This document shows, piece by piece, positions 1 to 6,182 of a stretch of 10,618 nucleotides of DNA; the stretch's first letter is position 1, and the number at the start of each line of letters is the position of its first letter. This stretch comes from Lentisphaeria bacterium (GTDB taxonomy: Bacteria; Verrucomicrobiota; Lentisphaeria; Victivallales; JAUVCU01). Both the position numbers and the translations under genes were made by a program. The stretch spans positions 1-10,618 of the forward strand of contig JAUVCU010000026.1 of NCBI GenBank assembly GCA_030590715.1, read 5' to 3'. A model generated the notes under the pieces. That model was not told the origin of the DNA. It searched no databases and saw nothing but the letters and a program-made list of their open reading frames with translations.

Positions 1-615
1 ATGGTATTTCTTACCGAAGGTCAATCTGCTGCTGGTTCGCTTGTCAGCTGCCGCGACGTTTATACACAGGCAATATTTTCGCTTAAAGGTAAGCCTTTTA
101 ACTGCTTCGGGGAAAAGATAGATAAGGTCTATCAGAATGAAGAGCTCTACTACATAATGCAGGCGCTTAACGTCGAAGATGACATGGAGAATCTGCGTTA
201 TAACAAAGTTGTAATTGCTACCGATTCAGATGTTGATGGACTTCATATTCGTAACCTGCTGATTACGTACTTCCTGACATTTTTCGAACCGCTTGTGCTT
301 CGCGGTCATTTATACATTCTGGAGACTCCACTTTTCCGTGTGAGAAATAAGAAAACGACAATTTACTGTTATGATGCGCAGGAACGCGACGATGCAATAA
401 AACAGCTTGGCGGATTAAACCGTGGTGCTGAAATTACCCGATTTAAAGGTCTTGGAGAGATCTCTCCTGACGAATTCGGGCAGTTTATCGGCGATGATAT
501 CAGATTGATCAGCGTTACCGTTGAAAATATGCGTAATATTCCAGAAATGCTGAATTTCTATATGGGGAAAAACACTCCTATGCGCCGAAAACATATCGAG
601 GACAATCTGCTATAA
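1..615 (+). CDS. parE: DNA topoisomerase IV subunit B (ParE-like), 3' part only
   Basis: This is the C-terminal part of a type IIA topoisomerase ATPase subunit; the GHKL ATPase and most of the transducer domain lie left of the window. It holds the TOPRIM metal-binding site, which works with the partner A subunit in DNA cleavage and religation. Visible residues are the EGxSAxGS glutamate loop (visible residues 5-13), the DSDVDG acidic motif (75-80), and RFKGLGE (147-153). The stretches NKKTTIYCY and the short tail ending EDNLL resemble Bacteroidota-type ParE, without the insert of proteobacterial GyrB, so ParE is preferred over GyrB. The first ATG is internal, because the TOPRIM motif starts almost at once. 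One oddity is that the usual EGDSAxGS reads EGQSAAGS, with Gln at the Asp position. Family assignment is secure; ParE versus GyrB is less so. Confidence 0.9.
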   Translation: MVFLTEGQSAAGSLVSCRDVYTQAIFSLKGKPFNCFGEKIDKVYQNEELYYIMQALNVEDDMENLRYNKVVIATDSDVDGLHIRNLLITYFLTFFEPLVLRGHLYILETPLFRVRNKKTTIYCYDAQERDDAIKQLGGLNRGAEITRFKGLGEISPDEFGQFIGDDIRLISVTVENMRNIPEMLNFYMGKNTPMRRKHIEDNLL

Positions 616-616
616 G

Positions 617-645
617 TAATTTCGGCTGGGCTCCAGCCGAAATTA
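617..645 (+). terminator. Perfect 13-bp hairpin after parE
   Basis: TAATTTCGGCTGG (617-629), a GCT loop, and its exact reverse complement (633-645) begin two bases after the stop codon. The stem has a GC-rich core flanked by AT pairs. The downstream bases are TATATACC rather than a U-run, so it could terminate weakly or stabilise the 3' end of the message. It is the only clear break between parE and the next gene. Confidence 0.6.
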
Positions 646-670
646 TATATACCGGATACGACTTATTCCC

Positions 671-1582
671 ATGAAAAAGATGCGCTTCAAAAAAGTATAT
701 TGTGAAATAAGCAATTCCTGTAACCTGAAATGTGATTTTTGTCCAACCATCGGCAGAGAAAAACAGTTTATGGATCTGGACCTTTTCACAAAGATTGTCG
801 AACAGGTAAAACAGCTTACAAACTGCATTTATCTTCATATAATGGGTGAACCAATGGTTCATCCTCAAATATCTAAATTCATTGATATCTGTCAGCAATT
901 TAACCTTCCAGTTAGCATTGTGACAAACGGATCACTGATGAGTGAAAAATATCAGGAAATACTTCTGCGCCCAATTGTTCAACAAGTTAACTTTTCTCTG
1001 CAGAGTTTTGCTGCGAACTTCAAAAAAGCTGACAATTCAACATATCTCTACCGAATTTTCAAATATACTAAACGGACTTTTGAAGAGCGTCCTGATCAGC
1101 ACGTAAATTTCCGTTTGTGGAATGTTTCTGATTATGCAGATGCTATTTCATTCAATCAGGAACTCATCGACAAAATGAACGACTTTTTTGAACTTGGAGA
1201 AGAGAATAAGCTTACCGTAACAAGCTTAAGAGGCAGAAAAGTTCTGAAATCACTTCACCTGAACCTTGCGACAAGGTTTGACTGGCCAAGCATGGATATG
1301 CCCTTTAGGACAACAAAGGGAACGTGCCCCGGGCTGATCACACAACTCGGAATACTTTCTGATGGTACAGTTGTCCCATGCTGCCTCGATAAAGATGGAA
1401 GTGCCGCAATCGGAAACTGTAATTCTCAAAATATTGAGGAAATAATCAACTCACCAAAAGCCAAAGCTATCGTAGATGGATTTAAATGCAGGAAATTGAT
1501 AGAACCTCTCTGTCAACGCTGCACTTTTATATCGCGATTCGAGAAAAAAGTGCGCTGGATAAAAGGTCACCAGACCTGGTAA
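671..1582 (+). CDS. Radical SAM/SPASM domain protein
   Basis: This is a radical SAM enzyme of unknown substrate. The CX3CX2C cluster motif is C17, C21, C24. MGEP (58-61) corresponds to the SAM amino-group-binding GGE motif. VTNGS (84-88) and VNFSL (106-110) are typical barrel strands. The C-terminal part is SPASM-like, with C219, C237, C238, C250, C273, C281 and C284 placed to hold one or two auxiliary [4Fe-4S] clusters, and a SDGTVVPCC segment typical of the family. The length of 303 residues fits small stand-alone members. SPASM proteins often modify peptides or mature enzymes, but no peptide precursor or partner gene is visible next to it. The start at 671 lacks a clear Shine-Dalgarno; ATG 680 is an in-frame alternative. 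Class is certain, function unknown. Confidence 0.9.
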   Translation: MKKMRFKKVYCEISNSCNLKCDFCPTIGREKQFMDLDLFTKIVEQVKQLTNCIYLHIMGEPMVHPQISKFIDICQQFNLPVSIVTNGSLMSEKYQEILLRPIVQQVNFSLQSFAANFKKADNSTYLYRIFKYTKRTFEERPDQHVNFRLWNVSDYADAISFNQELIDKMNDFFELGEENKLTVTSLRGRKVLKSLHLNLATRFDWPSMDMPFRTTKGTCPGLITQLGILSDGTVVPCCLDKDGSAAIGNCNSQNIEEIINSPKAKAIVDGFKCRKLIEPLCQRCTFISRFEKKVRWIKGHQTW

Positions 1583-1615
1583 TCACACTATTCGAGACAA
1601 AAAATCAATCACCGG

Positions 1616-1621
1616 TATAAT
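1616..1621 (+). promoter_or_regulatory. Possible distal -10 box upstream of the usp gene
   Basis: A consensus TATAAT lies 155 bases upstream of the usp start, in the gap after the radical SAM gene. The bases where a -35 box should be (about 1592-1598, TCGAGAC) match poorly. It may be a second usp promoter with a long leader, or chance. Confidence 0.25.
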
Positions 1622-1712
1622 AGTCAAACCAGCAATAATACAGCCTAAATAAACCTTTAAATCTCACCGATAATCTTTTCTTAAACAAGTCTGTATGAAG
1701 GCTCTTTTTGCA

Positions 1713-1741
1713 TTGACTTTATTAGTAAACTGGAAGAGAAT
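1713..1741 (+). promoter_or_regulatory. Candidate promoter of the usp/SpoIIAA-like operon
   Basis: TTGACT (1713-1718), a 17-base spacer and GAGAAT (1736-1741) form a plausible sigma-70-type promoter. The transcript would start near 1748, giving a leader of about 28 bases that contains the strong ribosome binding site. The -35 is good and the -10 mediocre (4 of 6). Confidence 0.4.
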
Positions 1742-1765
1742 GTATATAAGGGAGCAGTCGCTTTC

Positions 1766-1770
1766 GGAGG
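1766..1770 (+). promoter_or_regulatory. Ribosome binding site fixing the usp start
   Basis: GGAGG stands five bases before ATG 1776. An in-frame ATG at 1695 has no such site, and its 27 extra codons precede the normal beta-1 strand of the Usp fold. The start at 1776 is therefore preferred. Confidence 0.8.
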
Positions 1771-1775
1771 TTATT

Positions 1776-2210
1776 ATGAAGCGGATAATGGTTGCAATTG
1801 ACTTTTCAGATATTACAGAAGCAATACTGAATACTGCTGCAAAAATTGCTAAAGCTGCAGGCGCTAAGATTATTTTACTTCACTCAGGACCTTTATCCAC
1901 ACCATCCACGAATTATGATACAGACGCACAACTTTTATTCTCACGTAAAGCGACATCAAGTCAGCATATCAAACAGCTTTTGACAGACTATCAGGAACGG
2001 ATTTCCGAAATAGGAATAAGCGTCACTTTCAGACAATATTTTGGGGCCGTGACAGAAGCGATACTAAGCGAGGAGAACATAGCAAGGCCGGATCTGCTCA
2101 TTATGGGCACACATAGACATGGATTGATTCACCACTTAATCTTTGGTTGTGTGACACAAAATGTAATTAACCAGTCCATCTGTCCAGTACTGGTCGTCCC
2201 AGGAAGTTAA
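1776..2210 (+). CDS. Universal stress protein (UspA-type domain)
   Basis: This is a single-domain cytoplasmic Usp of 144 residues, the normal length. It opens with MKRIMVAIDFSD, the first beta strand plus the conserved Asp9 that contacts adenine in ATP-binding members. It ends with the standard strand CPVLVVPGS (136-144). The usual loop G-2X-G-9X-G-S/T is altered: starting at MGTHRHG (110-116), Gly111 and Gly124 remain, but the second glycine is Arg114 and the Ser/Thr after the last glycine is Cys125. This protein may therefore bind nucleotide poorly or differently. Usp proteins generally respond to starvation or redox stress and often act by binding partners. The gene is followed after 19 bases by a SpoIIAA-like gene, with which it probably forms an operon. 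Confidence 0.9.
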   Translation: MKRIMVAIDFSDITEAILNTAAKIAKAAGAKIILLHSGPLSTPSTNYDTDAQLLFSRKATSSQHIKQLLTDYQERISEIGISVTFRQYFGAVTEAILSEENIARPDLLIMGTHRHGLIHHLIFGCVTQNVINQSICPVLVVPGS

Positions 2211-2229
2211 GATAGGAGTTGCACTGAAG

Positions 2230-2592
2230 ATGCTTGAAAGATTATGTAAAAGCAACCAAAGTCTGATAGGTTTGAGACTTAGCGGGACTCTTGACGACGG
2301 GGATAATGAGTGGCTGATCCCAAGACTTAAGGCAACTGTTGACATGTTTGGATATACAAACATATTGATTGAGATAAACGATTTTCATGGTTCAAAACTT
2401 AAAACGGTTTGGGATGATATAAAACTGGGTCTGAAATACAAGGACAAAGTAAATAGAGTCGCAATTGTCGGGGACAACAAGTGGGAAAAAGTTGCGACGA
2501 AAGTAAGCAACACAATCATGCGGCCTAATATAGAGTATTTTGAAAAGACCGATATAGAATTTGCCTGGAGATGGTTGCAGTTTGCAGCCTAG
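2230..2592 (+). CDS. SpoIIAA-like / STAS-related protein
   Basis: This is a 120-residue cytoplasmic protein of the SpoIIAA-like family related to the STAS fold. Family hallmarks are an N-terminal LRLSGTL strand (15-21), DFHG (51-54), the WDDIKLGLKY helix (61-70), the VAIVGDNKW strand-loop (78-85), and an aromatic C-terminal helix containing AWRWL (112-116). Family members occur singly or beside stress genes and their biochemical role is poorly defined. Some STAS relatives bind lipid-like molecules or act as anti-anti-sigma factors. There is no obvious serine at a SpoIIAA-type phosphosite, so classical partner switching should not be assumed. AGGAG at 2214-2218 is an acceptable ribosome site. 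The tight spacing to usp suggests co-expression and a shared stress role (inference). Confidence 0.85.
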   Translation: MLERLCKSNQSLIGLRLSGTLDDGDNEWLIPRLKATVDMFGYTNILIEINDFHGSKLKTVWDDIKLGLKYKDKVNRVAIVGDNKWEKVATKVSNTIMRPNIEYFEKTDIEFAWRWLQFAA

Positions 2593-2602
2593 TTTAATTT
2601 TT
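2573..2602 (+). terminator. Intrinsic terminator of the usp operon, overlapping the stop codon
   Basis: GGTTGCA (2573-2579) pairs with TGCAGCC (2583-2589) with one G-U pair across a GTT loop. A T-rich run TAGTTTAATTTTT follows. The stem lies inside the last codons of the SpoIIAA-like gene, so the stop codon is part of the U-tract. Confidence 0.55.
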
Positions 2603-2607
2603 CTCGT

Positions 2608-2635
2608 TTGTAATAACCCATTTATTTGTTAATAT
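2608..2635 (+). promoter_or_regulatory. Candidate promoter of the methyltransferase gene
   Basis: TTGTAA (2608-2613), a 16-base spacer and TAATAT (2630-2635) sit between the upstream terminator and the start at 2664. Each hexamer matches consensus at 4 of 6 positions. The surroundings are very AT-rich, so chance matches are easy. Confidence 0.35.
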
Positions 2636-2663
2636 CTTATTTTTATCCACTTATTAATGAGGT

Positions 2664-3305
2664 ATGACATTGAAGTGTCCACTGTGCGGCGGCGTAAATA
2701 ACAGCTTATTCAGCTCTGATAAAAGAAGAGATTACTACAGGTGTGTTGATTGCGCACTCGTTTTCGTACCGGAAAGCCAGAGACTTTCTTCTGAAGATGA
2801 AAAAAAAGAATACGACAAGCACGAGAATGATCCCTCGGATATCGGCTACAGAAAATTCCTCGGCAGATTATTTAATCCTTTATGTGAAAAACTTGATAGC
2901 AACTCATTTGGTCTGGATTTTGGATCGGGACCAGGCCCGACACTTTCAGTCATGCTGCAAGAAGTTGGACATATAATGAATGTATTTGACATATTTTACG
3001 CAAATAAACCAGAGGTTCTTAATAAGACCTACAATTTCATTACCTGCACTGAAGTGATTGAACACCTCCACCAACCAGATGAGATCCTTAATAGTTTAGT
3101 GAAAATATTAGACGTAGAAGGCTTACTATGCTTTATGACCAAAATGGTGATTGATCAGCAATCGTTTGCCAAATGGCATTACAAAAACGATATGACTCAC
3201 GTCTGCTTTTACTCAAAAGAAACATTTCAGTGGATTGCCGAGAGATACAATTGCTCCGTCGAATTCATAGATAAGGATGTTATTTTTCTAAAGAAGATAA
3301 ACTAG
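2664..3305 (+). CDS. Class I SAM-dependent methyltransferase with N-terminal zinc ribbon
   Basis: This is a 213-residue cytoplasmic protein. A CxxC-CxxC zinc ribbon (C5, C8, C27, C30) precedes a Rossmann-type methyltransferase domain. Motif I is GLDFGSGPGPT (83-93), the acidic end of strand beta-2 is D109, and TEVIEHLHQP (129-138) resembles the motif II/III region of UbiG-like enzymes. The tail carries WHYKNDMTHVCF (171-182), a conserved feature I associate with a family also found in Gammaproteobacteria (from memory). The substrate is unknown; such zinc-ribbon enzymes are often annotated loosely as UbiG-like. GAGGT lies a few bases before the ATG. The final codons overlap the stop codon of the convergent gene through CTAG (3302-3305). 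It stands alone, so context gives no pathway. Confidence 0.88.
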   Translation: MTLKCPLCGGVNNSLFSSDKRRDYYRCVDCALVFVPESQRLSSEDEKKEYDKHENDPSDIGYRKFLGRLFNPLCEKLDSNSFGLDFGSGPGPTLSVMLQEVGHIMNVFDIFYANKPEVLNKTYNFITCTEVIEHLHQPDEILNSLVKILDVEGLLCFMTKMVIDQQSFAKWHYKNDMTHVCFYSKETFQWIAERYNCSVEFIDKDVIFLKKIN

Positions 3306-4960
3306 TCTCTTAGTTTTTTATACCATGTTCTCACGAGATCAATAAGTTCGGTGCTGTCAATAGGCTTCAGAATAAAATCGCTTGCCCCGGCCATAACAAT
3401 AGAACTGCGTTCATCGGACTCGATATACGCAGCCATCACTATTATCGGCAGTTCCTCAAGAGGTGAGTTCTCACGTATCTTATCTATGATTTTTATGGCC
3501 TCTATTTTTTTGATATGAAGGTCGAGCAATAGAATATCGAATTGCTTCCGATTTAATACTTCAAGGCAAGCAACTCCATCATCAACATATTCAAGTTCAC
3601 AGTTAGCCTCATTCAGAATAGTCTCGACCAACATCCTATTAGATTCATTATTTTCGGCCATCAGCACGTTGATAACTTCAGACTGATTAATATCTCCAAA
3701 TGCAGAACCTGCTTTTGCTGCAAATTTATTGCCTTCCATATCATTCGCTGCGTCATAACAGCATGTTTCACTCTTTTCTATATCACCCTTAGATGCGATG
3801 ACATCTTTGGCCTCAAAACAAACTCTAAAAATAGAGCTACCGTCAGAAGTCAGTTCTGTTTCTATCCATGCGCCCAACAGCTCTGCATGAGCTTTGGCAA
3901 TCGTCATACTTAAAATTGACGAGCCTTTTATCCCCTGGAATAACTCGGTTTCAGATTCAACAAACTTCGTATATATTTTTGATAATGGAACTGAGTCTGT
4001 TTCCAGCACATAGTCCTTAACCCAAAAAGTCAAAACAGAATGTTCCAGTTCAGCGCCGAATGAAACATTGCCGCCAAATGAGGATGATTTGATCCCATTG
4101 GAAATCAAATTTGTAAGTGTGTGGAAGAGGATTTCCTGATCGGTTATTAAGAACTGTGGTAAATCAGAAGTGAAATGAATACCTATCGAAATTCCCTTCT
4201 GTTCTGCCTCAAAAATATTGTACTGCACAAGATCATCCATAAAGTCCGAAAGACATATTACTTTTTCGTTCAGTAATATCTGATCGGCATCAAGCTTCGA
4301 AAGTTCAATAAGATTCGAAATAAGTGAGTTTAAATGATCCGCACTGTTATAGATAATATTTACTCTTTCGCGCAGGTCATAATCGTATTTACCCTTTTCG
4401 ACCTCTTTCAGAATAATCTCTGAAAACCCCAAGATAGAATTCAAAGGATCTCTCAGTCCTCTTGAAATATTCGCCAGAAAATCACGTTTCATCATTCTGG
4501 CGGCTTCGACTTCTTTCAGAGACTCTTCCTGTTTTTGATAGCTCCTATCAAGTTTTTGAAGAGTTCCCTGCACTCTATCTCTCACATGCACAAGTGAACG
4601 CATCAATTGACCAATTTCACCGTCTCCTGAAGTTACTGTCGGCAATTTTGAACAGTCCCCTTCCGACAAGACTTTGGCGTACTCAACGGCTTGTTTAATT
4701 GGAGCAATAGAAATGTTTAAGTAAATAAGCAACAATACAATCAGAGTAGAGAAGGCACAGATCAAAACTTCAATACCGAACCTGACCAGATCGTCAGTAA
4801 GAAGATGCAGATCGTCAAAATCAGAGTCATTAAGATGGCTTTCTGAAATGTAGTTTTCTATATAACGGTAAGTAATAGTGCTGTATACAGCAAAACTTAT
4901 GGCACATATCAATGCGCCAACGATTACATAATAGACAGAAACCTTAACTGATAATTTCAT
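3302..4960 (-). CDS. Membrane-bound degenerate hybrid histidine kinase (likely pseudokinase)
   Basis: In order: membrane helix (about 8-28), short periplasmic loop (about 29-61), membrane helix (about 62-82), HAMP linker (about 83-137, with P87 and DGEIG 113-117), coiled coil, HisKA-like dimer helices (about 155-225), HATPase-like domain (about 270-385), a linker, and a receiver (about 429-550). The catalytic residues are largely lost. The H-box reads SRGLRDP (166-172), with Arg167 where histidine should be. The N-box keeps N284 and N288. The G1 DxGxG motif is DYVLE (316-320). The G2 GxGLGL segment is SSILSM (347-352). In the receiver, D480 and K532 remain, but the acidic pair is E436/N437 and the Thr/Ser switch is Ala510. 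The frame is fully open, so this is not simple decay. It may be a scaffold, a sensor subunit for another kinase, or a phospho-acceptor. The ribosome site is weak. Confidence 0.88.
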   Translation of the reverse strand: MKLSVKVSVYYVIVGALICAISFAVYSTITYRYIENYISESHLNDSDFDDLHLLTDDLVRFGIEVLICAFSTLIVLLLIYLNISIAPIKQAVEYAKVLSEGDCSKLPTVTSGDGEIGQLMRSLVHVRDRVQGTLQKLDRSYQKQEESLKEVEAARMMKRDFLANISRGLRDPLNSILGFSEIILKEVEKGKYDYDLRERVNIIYNSADHLNSLISNLIELSKLDADQILLNEKVICLSDFMDDLVQYNIFEAEQKGISIGIHFTSDLPQFLITDQEILFHTLTNLISNGIKSSSFGGNVSFGAELEHSVLTFWVKDYVLETDSVPLSKIYTKFVESETELFQGIKGSSILSMTIAKAHAELLGAWIETELTSDGSSIFRVCFEAKDVIASKGDIEKSETCCYDAANDMEGNKFAAKAGSAFGDINQSEVINVLMAENNESNRMLVETILNEANCELEYVDDGVACLEVLNRKQFDILLLDLHIKKIEAIKIIDKIRENSPLEELPIIVMAAYIESDERSSIVMAGASDFILKPIDSTELIDLVRTWYKKLRD

Positions 4961-5077
4961 AAAAATACATCCAAGATTTAAACCTGAATTAATAGACTGA
5001 TAATTAGATTTCTAAACACTAGCTTACGCTCAAGACACATAAAAAAAGCAATGCCACAAAAAAAGGTCTATGTCTAC

Positions 5078-5107
5078 ATTCTAAGTGTAACTGCATATTT
5101 AAGACAA
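5078..5107 (-). promoter_or_regulatory. Candidate promoter of the degenerate kinase gene
   Basis: On the minus strand, TTGTCT (5107-5102), an 18-base spacer and TAGAAT (5083-5078) resemble a sigma-70 promoter (4 of 6 and 5 of 6). The start point would be near 5071, leaving a leader of about 110 bases before the ATG at 4960. Confidence 0.45.
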
Positions 5108-5114
5108 CTAGTTA

Positions 5115-5144
5115 GAAATATAAATGCAATTCTATTTATATTTC
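5115..5144. repeat. 11-bp perfect AT-rich inverted repeat (operator candidate)
   Basis: GAAATATAAAT (5115-5125) and ATTTATATTTC (5134-5144) are exact reverse complements separated by 8 bases. The dyad lies just upstream of the predicted -35 box of the kinase gene, centred near -58, a place typical of activator sites. It has no U-run on either side, so it is a poor terminator for the upstream hydrolase gene. Confidence 0.6.
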
Positions 5145-5162
5145 CAACCATTATATGCTTGG
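5144..5162 (-). repeat. Imperfect hairpin downstream of the MBL-fold gene
   Basis: CCAACCAT (5144-5151) and ATGCTTGG (5155-5162) pair with one mismatch across a three-base loop. It begins 20 bases after the hydrolase stop codon and abuts the AT-rich dyad. It might mark the end of that transcript, but no U-run follows on the minus strand. Confidence 0.3.
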
Positions 5163-5181
5163 GGGTATGTGACGAATAGGG

Positions 5182-5964
5182 TTAATCTATCCAAATAGGC
5201 TCAAGGCTGGAATGCTGACGTGCGACCTGCATATTTATATCACTTCTATTGATCTCTGCCAGTTTCTGACTTGTCAGGCTTTCAACAAGTTCATACTCAT
5301 TACAATCGGAACTGACATGAGCCATTATCAGATGTTTAGTCTTTGCCGTCAGTAGAAATTCGAGCGACTCAAGAGCATCGGCATTGTCGAGATGACCGTG
5401 GCGCCCCATAATCCTTCTCTTTAAAGAGATTGGCCGGTCAGCCTTTTTTAGCATATCTATATCGTAATTACTCTCAAGGCAAAGTAGGTCACAATCATAT
5501 AACCGCTGCAAAGCGAGCTTTCCCACTTGCCCTAAATCTGTAGCAACACCAACTTTAATATCACCTGTTTTAATTACAAAAGCTACCGGTTGAACAGCAT
5601 CGTGAGGTACAGAAAATGGCTCAATAACAAACTCCTCAATAGTAAAAGAGGATCCTGGATCGAACAAGACCTGTTTCTTTCCTATATTATTTTTTGCCTT
5701 TAAATAACGAAGAGTGTCGGTCGTACAGTACGTCGGAATATCCAAATGGTCGGCAAGAACGCGGACTCCTTTTACATGATCTCCATGTTCATGGGTGATT
5801 ACTATCGCTTTTATTACTTCTTGACTAATCCCGTTATCAGCAAGTCTCTTCAAAAGTTCCTTACGGCTAAAACCATTGTCTATCAAAACACCTGAATTTT
5901 CGGTATGGATCAAGGTTGCATTACCTTTACTTCCACTTCCTAAAACTGTCACTCCTACTGCCAT
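5182..5964 (-). CDS. Metallo-beta-lactamase-fold hydrolase, YycJ/WalJ type
   Basis: This is a 260-residue cytoplasmic di-metal hydrolase. Metal ligands are visible: HEHGDH (58-63), H121, D143 and H216. GSGSKGNA (9-16) at the start, LESNYD (163-168) and the later GHLDN (190-194) are hallmarks of the YycJ/WalJ branch of the fold. WalJ relatives have been linked to DNA metabolism and cell-cycle coordination in Firmicutes, some with exonuclease activity; elsewhere the role is unclear. Here it is not beside WalRK genes, though a degenerate hybrid kinase lies 221 bases downstream on the same strand. GGGAG before the ATG is a good ribosome site and fixes the start. The length is normal for the family. 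Family call is strong, substrate inferred. Confidence 0.92.
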   Translation of the reverse strand: MAVGVTVLGSGSKGNATLIHTENSGVLIDNGFSRKELLKRLADNGISQEVIKAIVITHEHGDHVKGVRVLADHLDIPTYCTTDTLRYLKAKNNIGKKQVLFDPGSSFTIEEFVIEPFSVPHDAVQPVAFVIKTGDIKVGVATDLGQVGKLALQRLYDCDLLCLESNYDIDMLKKADRPISLKRRIMGRHGHLDNADALESLEFLLTAKTKHLIMAHVSSDCNEYELVESLTSQKLAEINRSDINMQVARQHSSLEPIWID

Positions 5965-6007
5965 TTTAAAACTCCCGAATAAAACACTTTTTTGACTTTT
6001 TTTATTT

Positions 6008-6036
6008 AATAAATTAACAATAGCTCAGAATCGCAA
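6008..6036 (-). promoter_or_regulatory. Candidate promoter of the MBL-fold gene
   Basis: On the minus strand, TTGCGA (6036-6031), a 17-base spacer and TTTATT (6013-6008) match consensus at 4 of 6 positions each. One copy of the AGCTCAGAAT direct repeat covers the spacer and the edge of the -35 box, which would suit regulation by a DNA-binding protein. Confidence 0.4.
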
Positions 6037-6060
6037 AATTAAAACATCTAAGCTCAGAAT
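6022..6060. repeat. Direct repeat AGCTCAGAAT, two copies
   Basis: Exact 10-base copies lie at 6022-6031 and 6051-6060, 29 bases apart start to start (close to three helical turns). They sit in the divergent region between the MBL-fold gene (minus) and the 136-residue gene (plus). One copy overlaps the predicted minus-strand promoter. Confidence 0.6.
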
Positions 6061-6090
6061 AGCATTTTTCAGATAGTATAGAATGTCTTA

Positions 6091-6119
6091 TTTTCCGGCT
6101 ACGGTCGACAATTTATAAA
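6091..6119 (+). promoter_or_regulatory. Candidate promoter of the 136-residue gene
   Basis: TTTTCC (6091-6096), a 17-base spacer and TATAAA (6114-6119) would start transcription near 6126, giving a leader of about 57 bases. The -10 is good (5 of 6) and the -35 weak (3 of 6). TAGACT (6131-6136) with TAAGAT is a less likely alternative. Confidence 0.35.
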
Positions 6120-6182
6120 GCAAACTGCCCTAGACTTCGCCATAATTTTTTATTAAGATTAATATAAAGAGGAGATACCAAA

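Noticed and set aside
578..898. A 106-codon minus-strand open frame over the parE end and the radical SAM start
   Set aside because: Antisense to the conserved CX3CX2C region and through a perfect hairpin; no family resemblance.
1564..1577. Small hairpin AGGTC-ACCA-GACCT at the end of the radical SAM gene
   Set aside because: Only five base pairs, inside the coding sequence, with no U-run; likely chance.
1695..1775. N-terminal extension of the usp gene from ATG 1695
   Set aside because: No ribosome site, extends beyond the normal fold start, and overlaps the predicted promoter; GGAGG clearly serves ATG 1776.
3302..5964. WalK/WalJ-like partnership between the degenerate kinase and the YycJ-type hydrolase
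   Set aside because: There is no WalR-type regulator, YycH or YycI nearby, the two genes are separated by 221 bases with a promoter candidate, and the kinase lacks catalytic residues. Adjacency alone is not enough.
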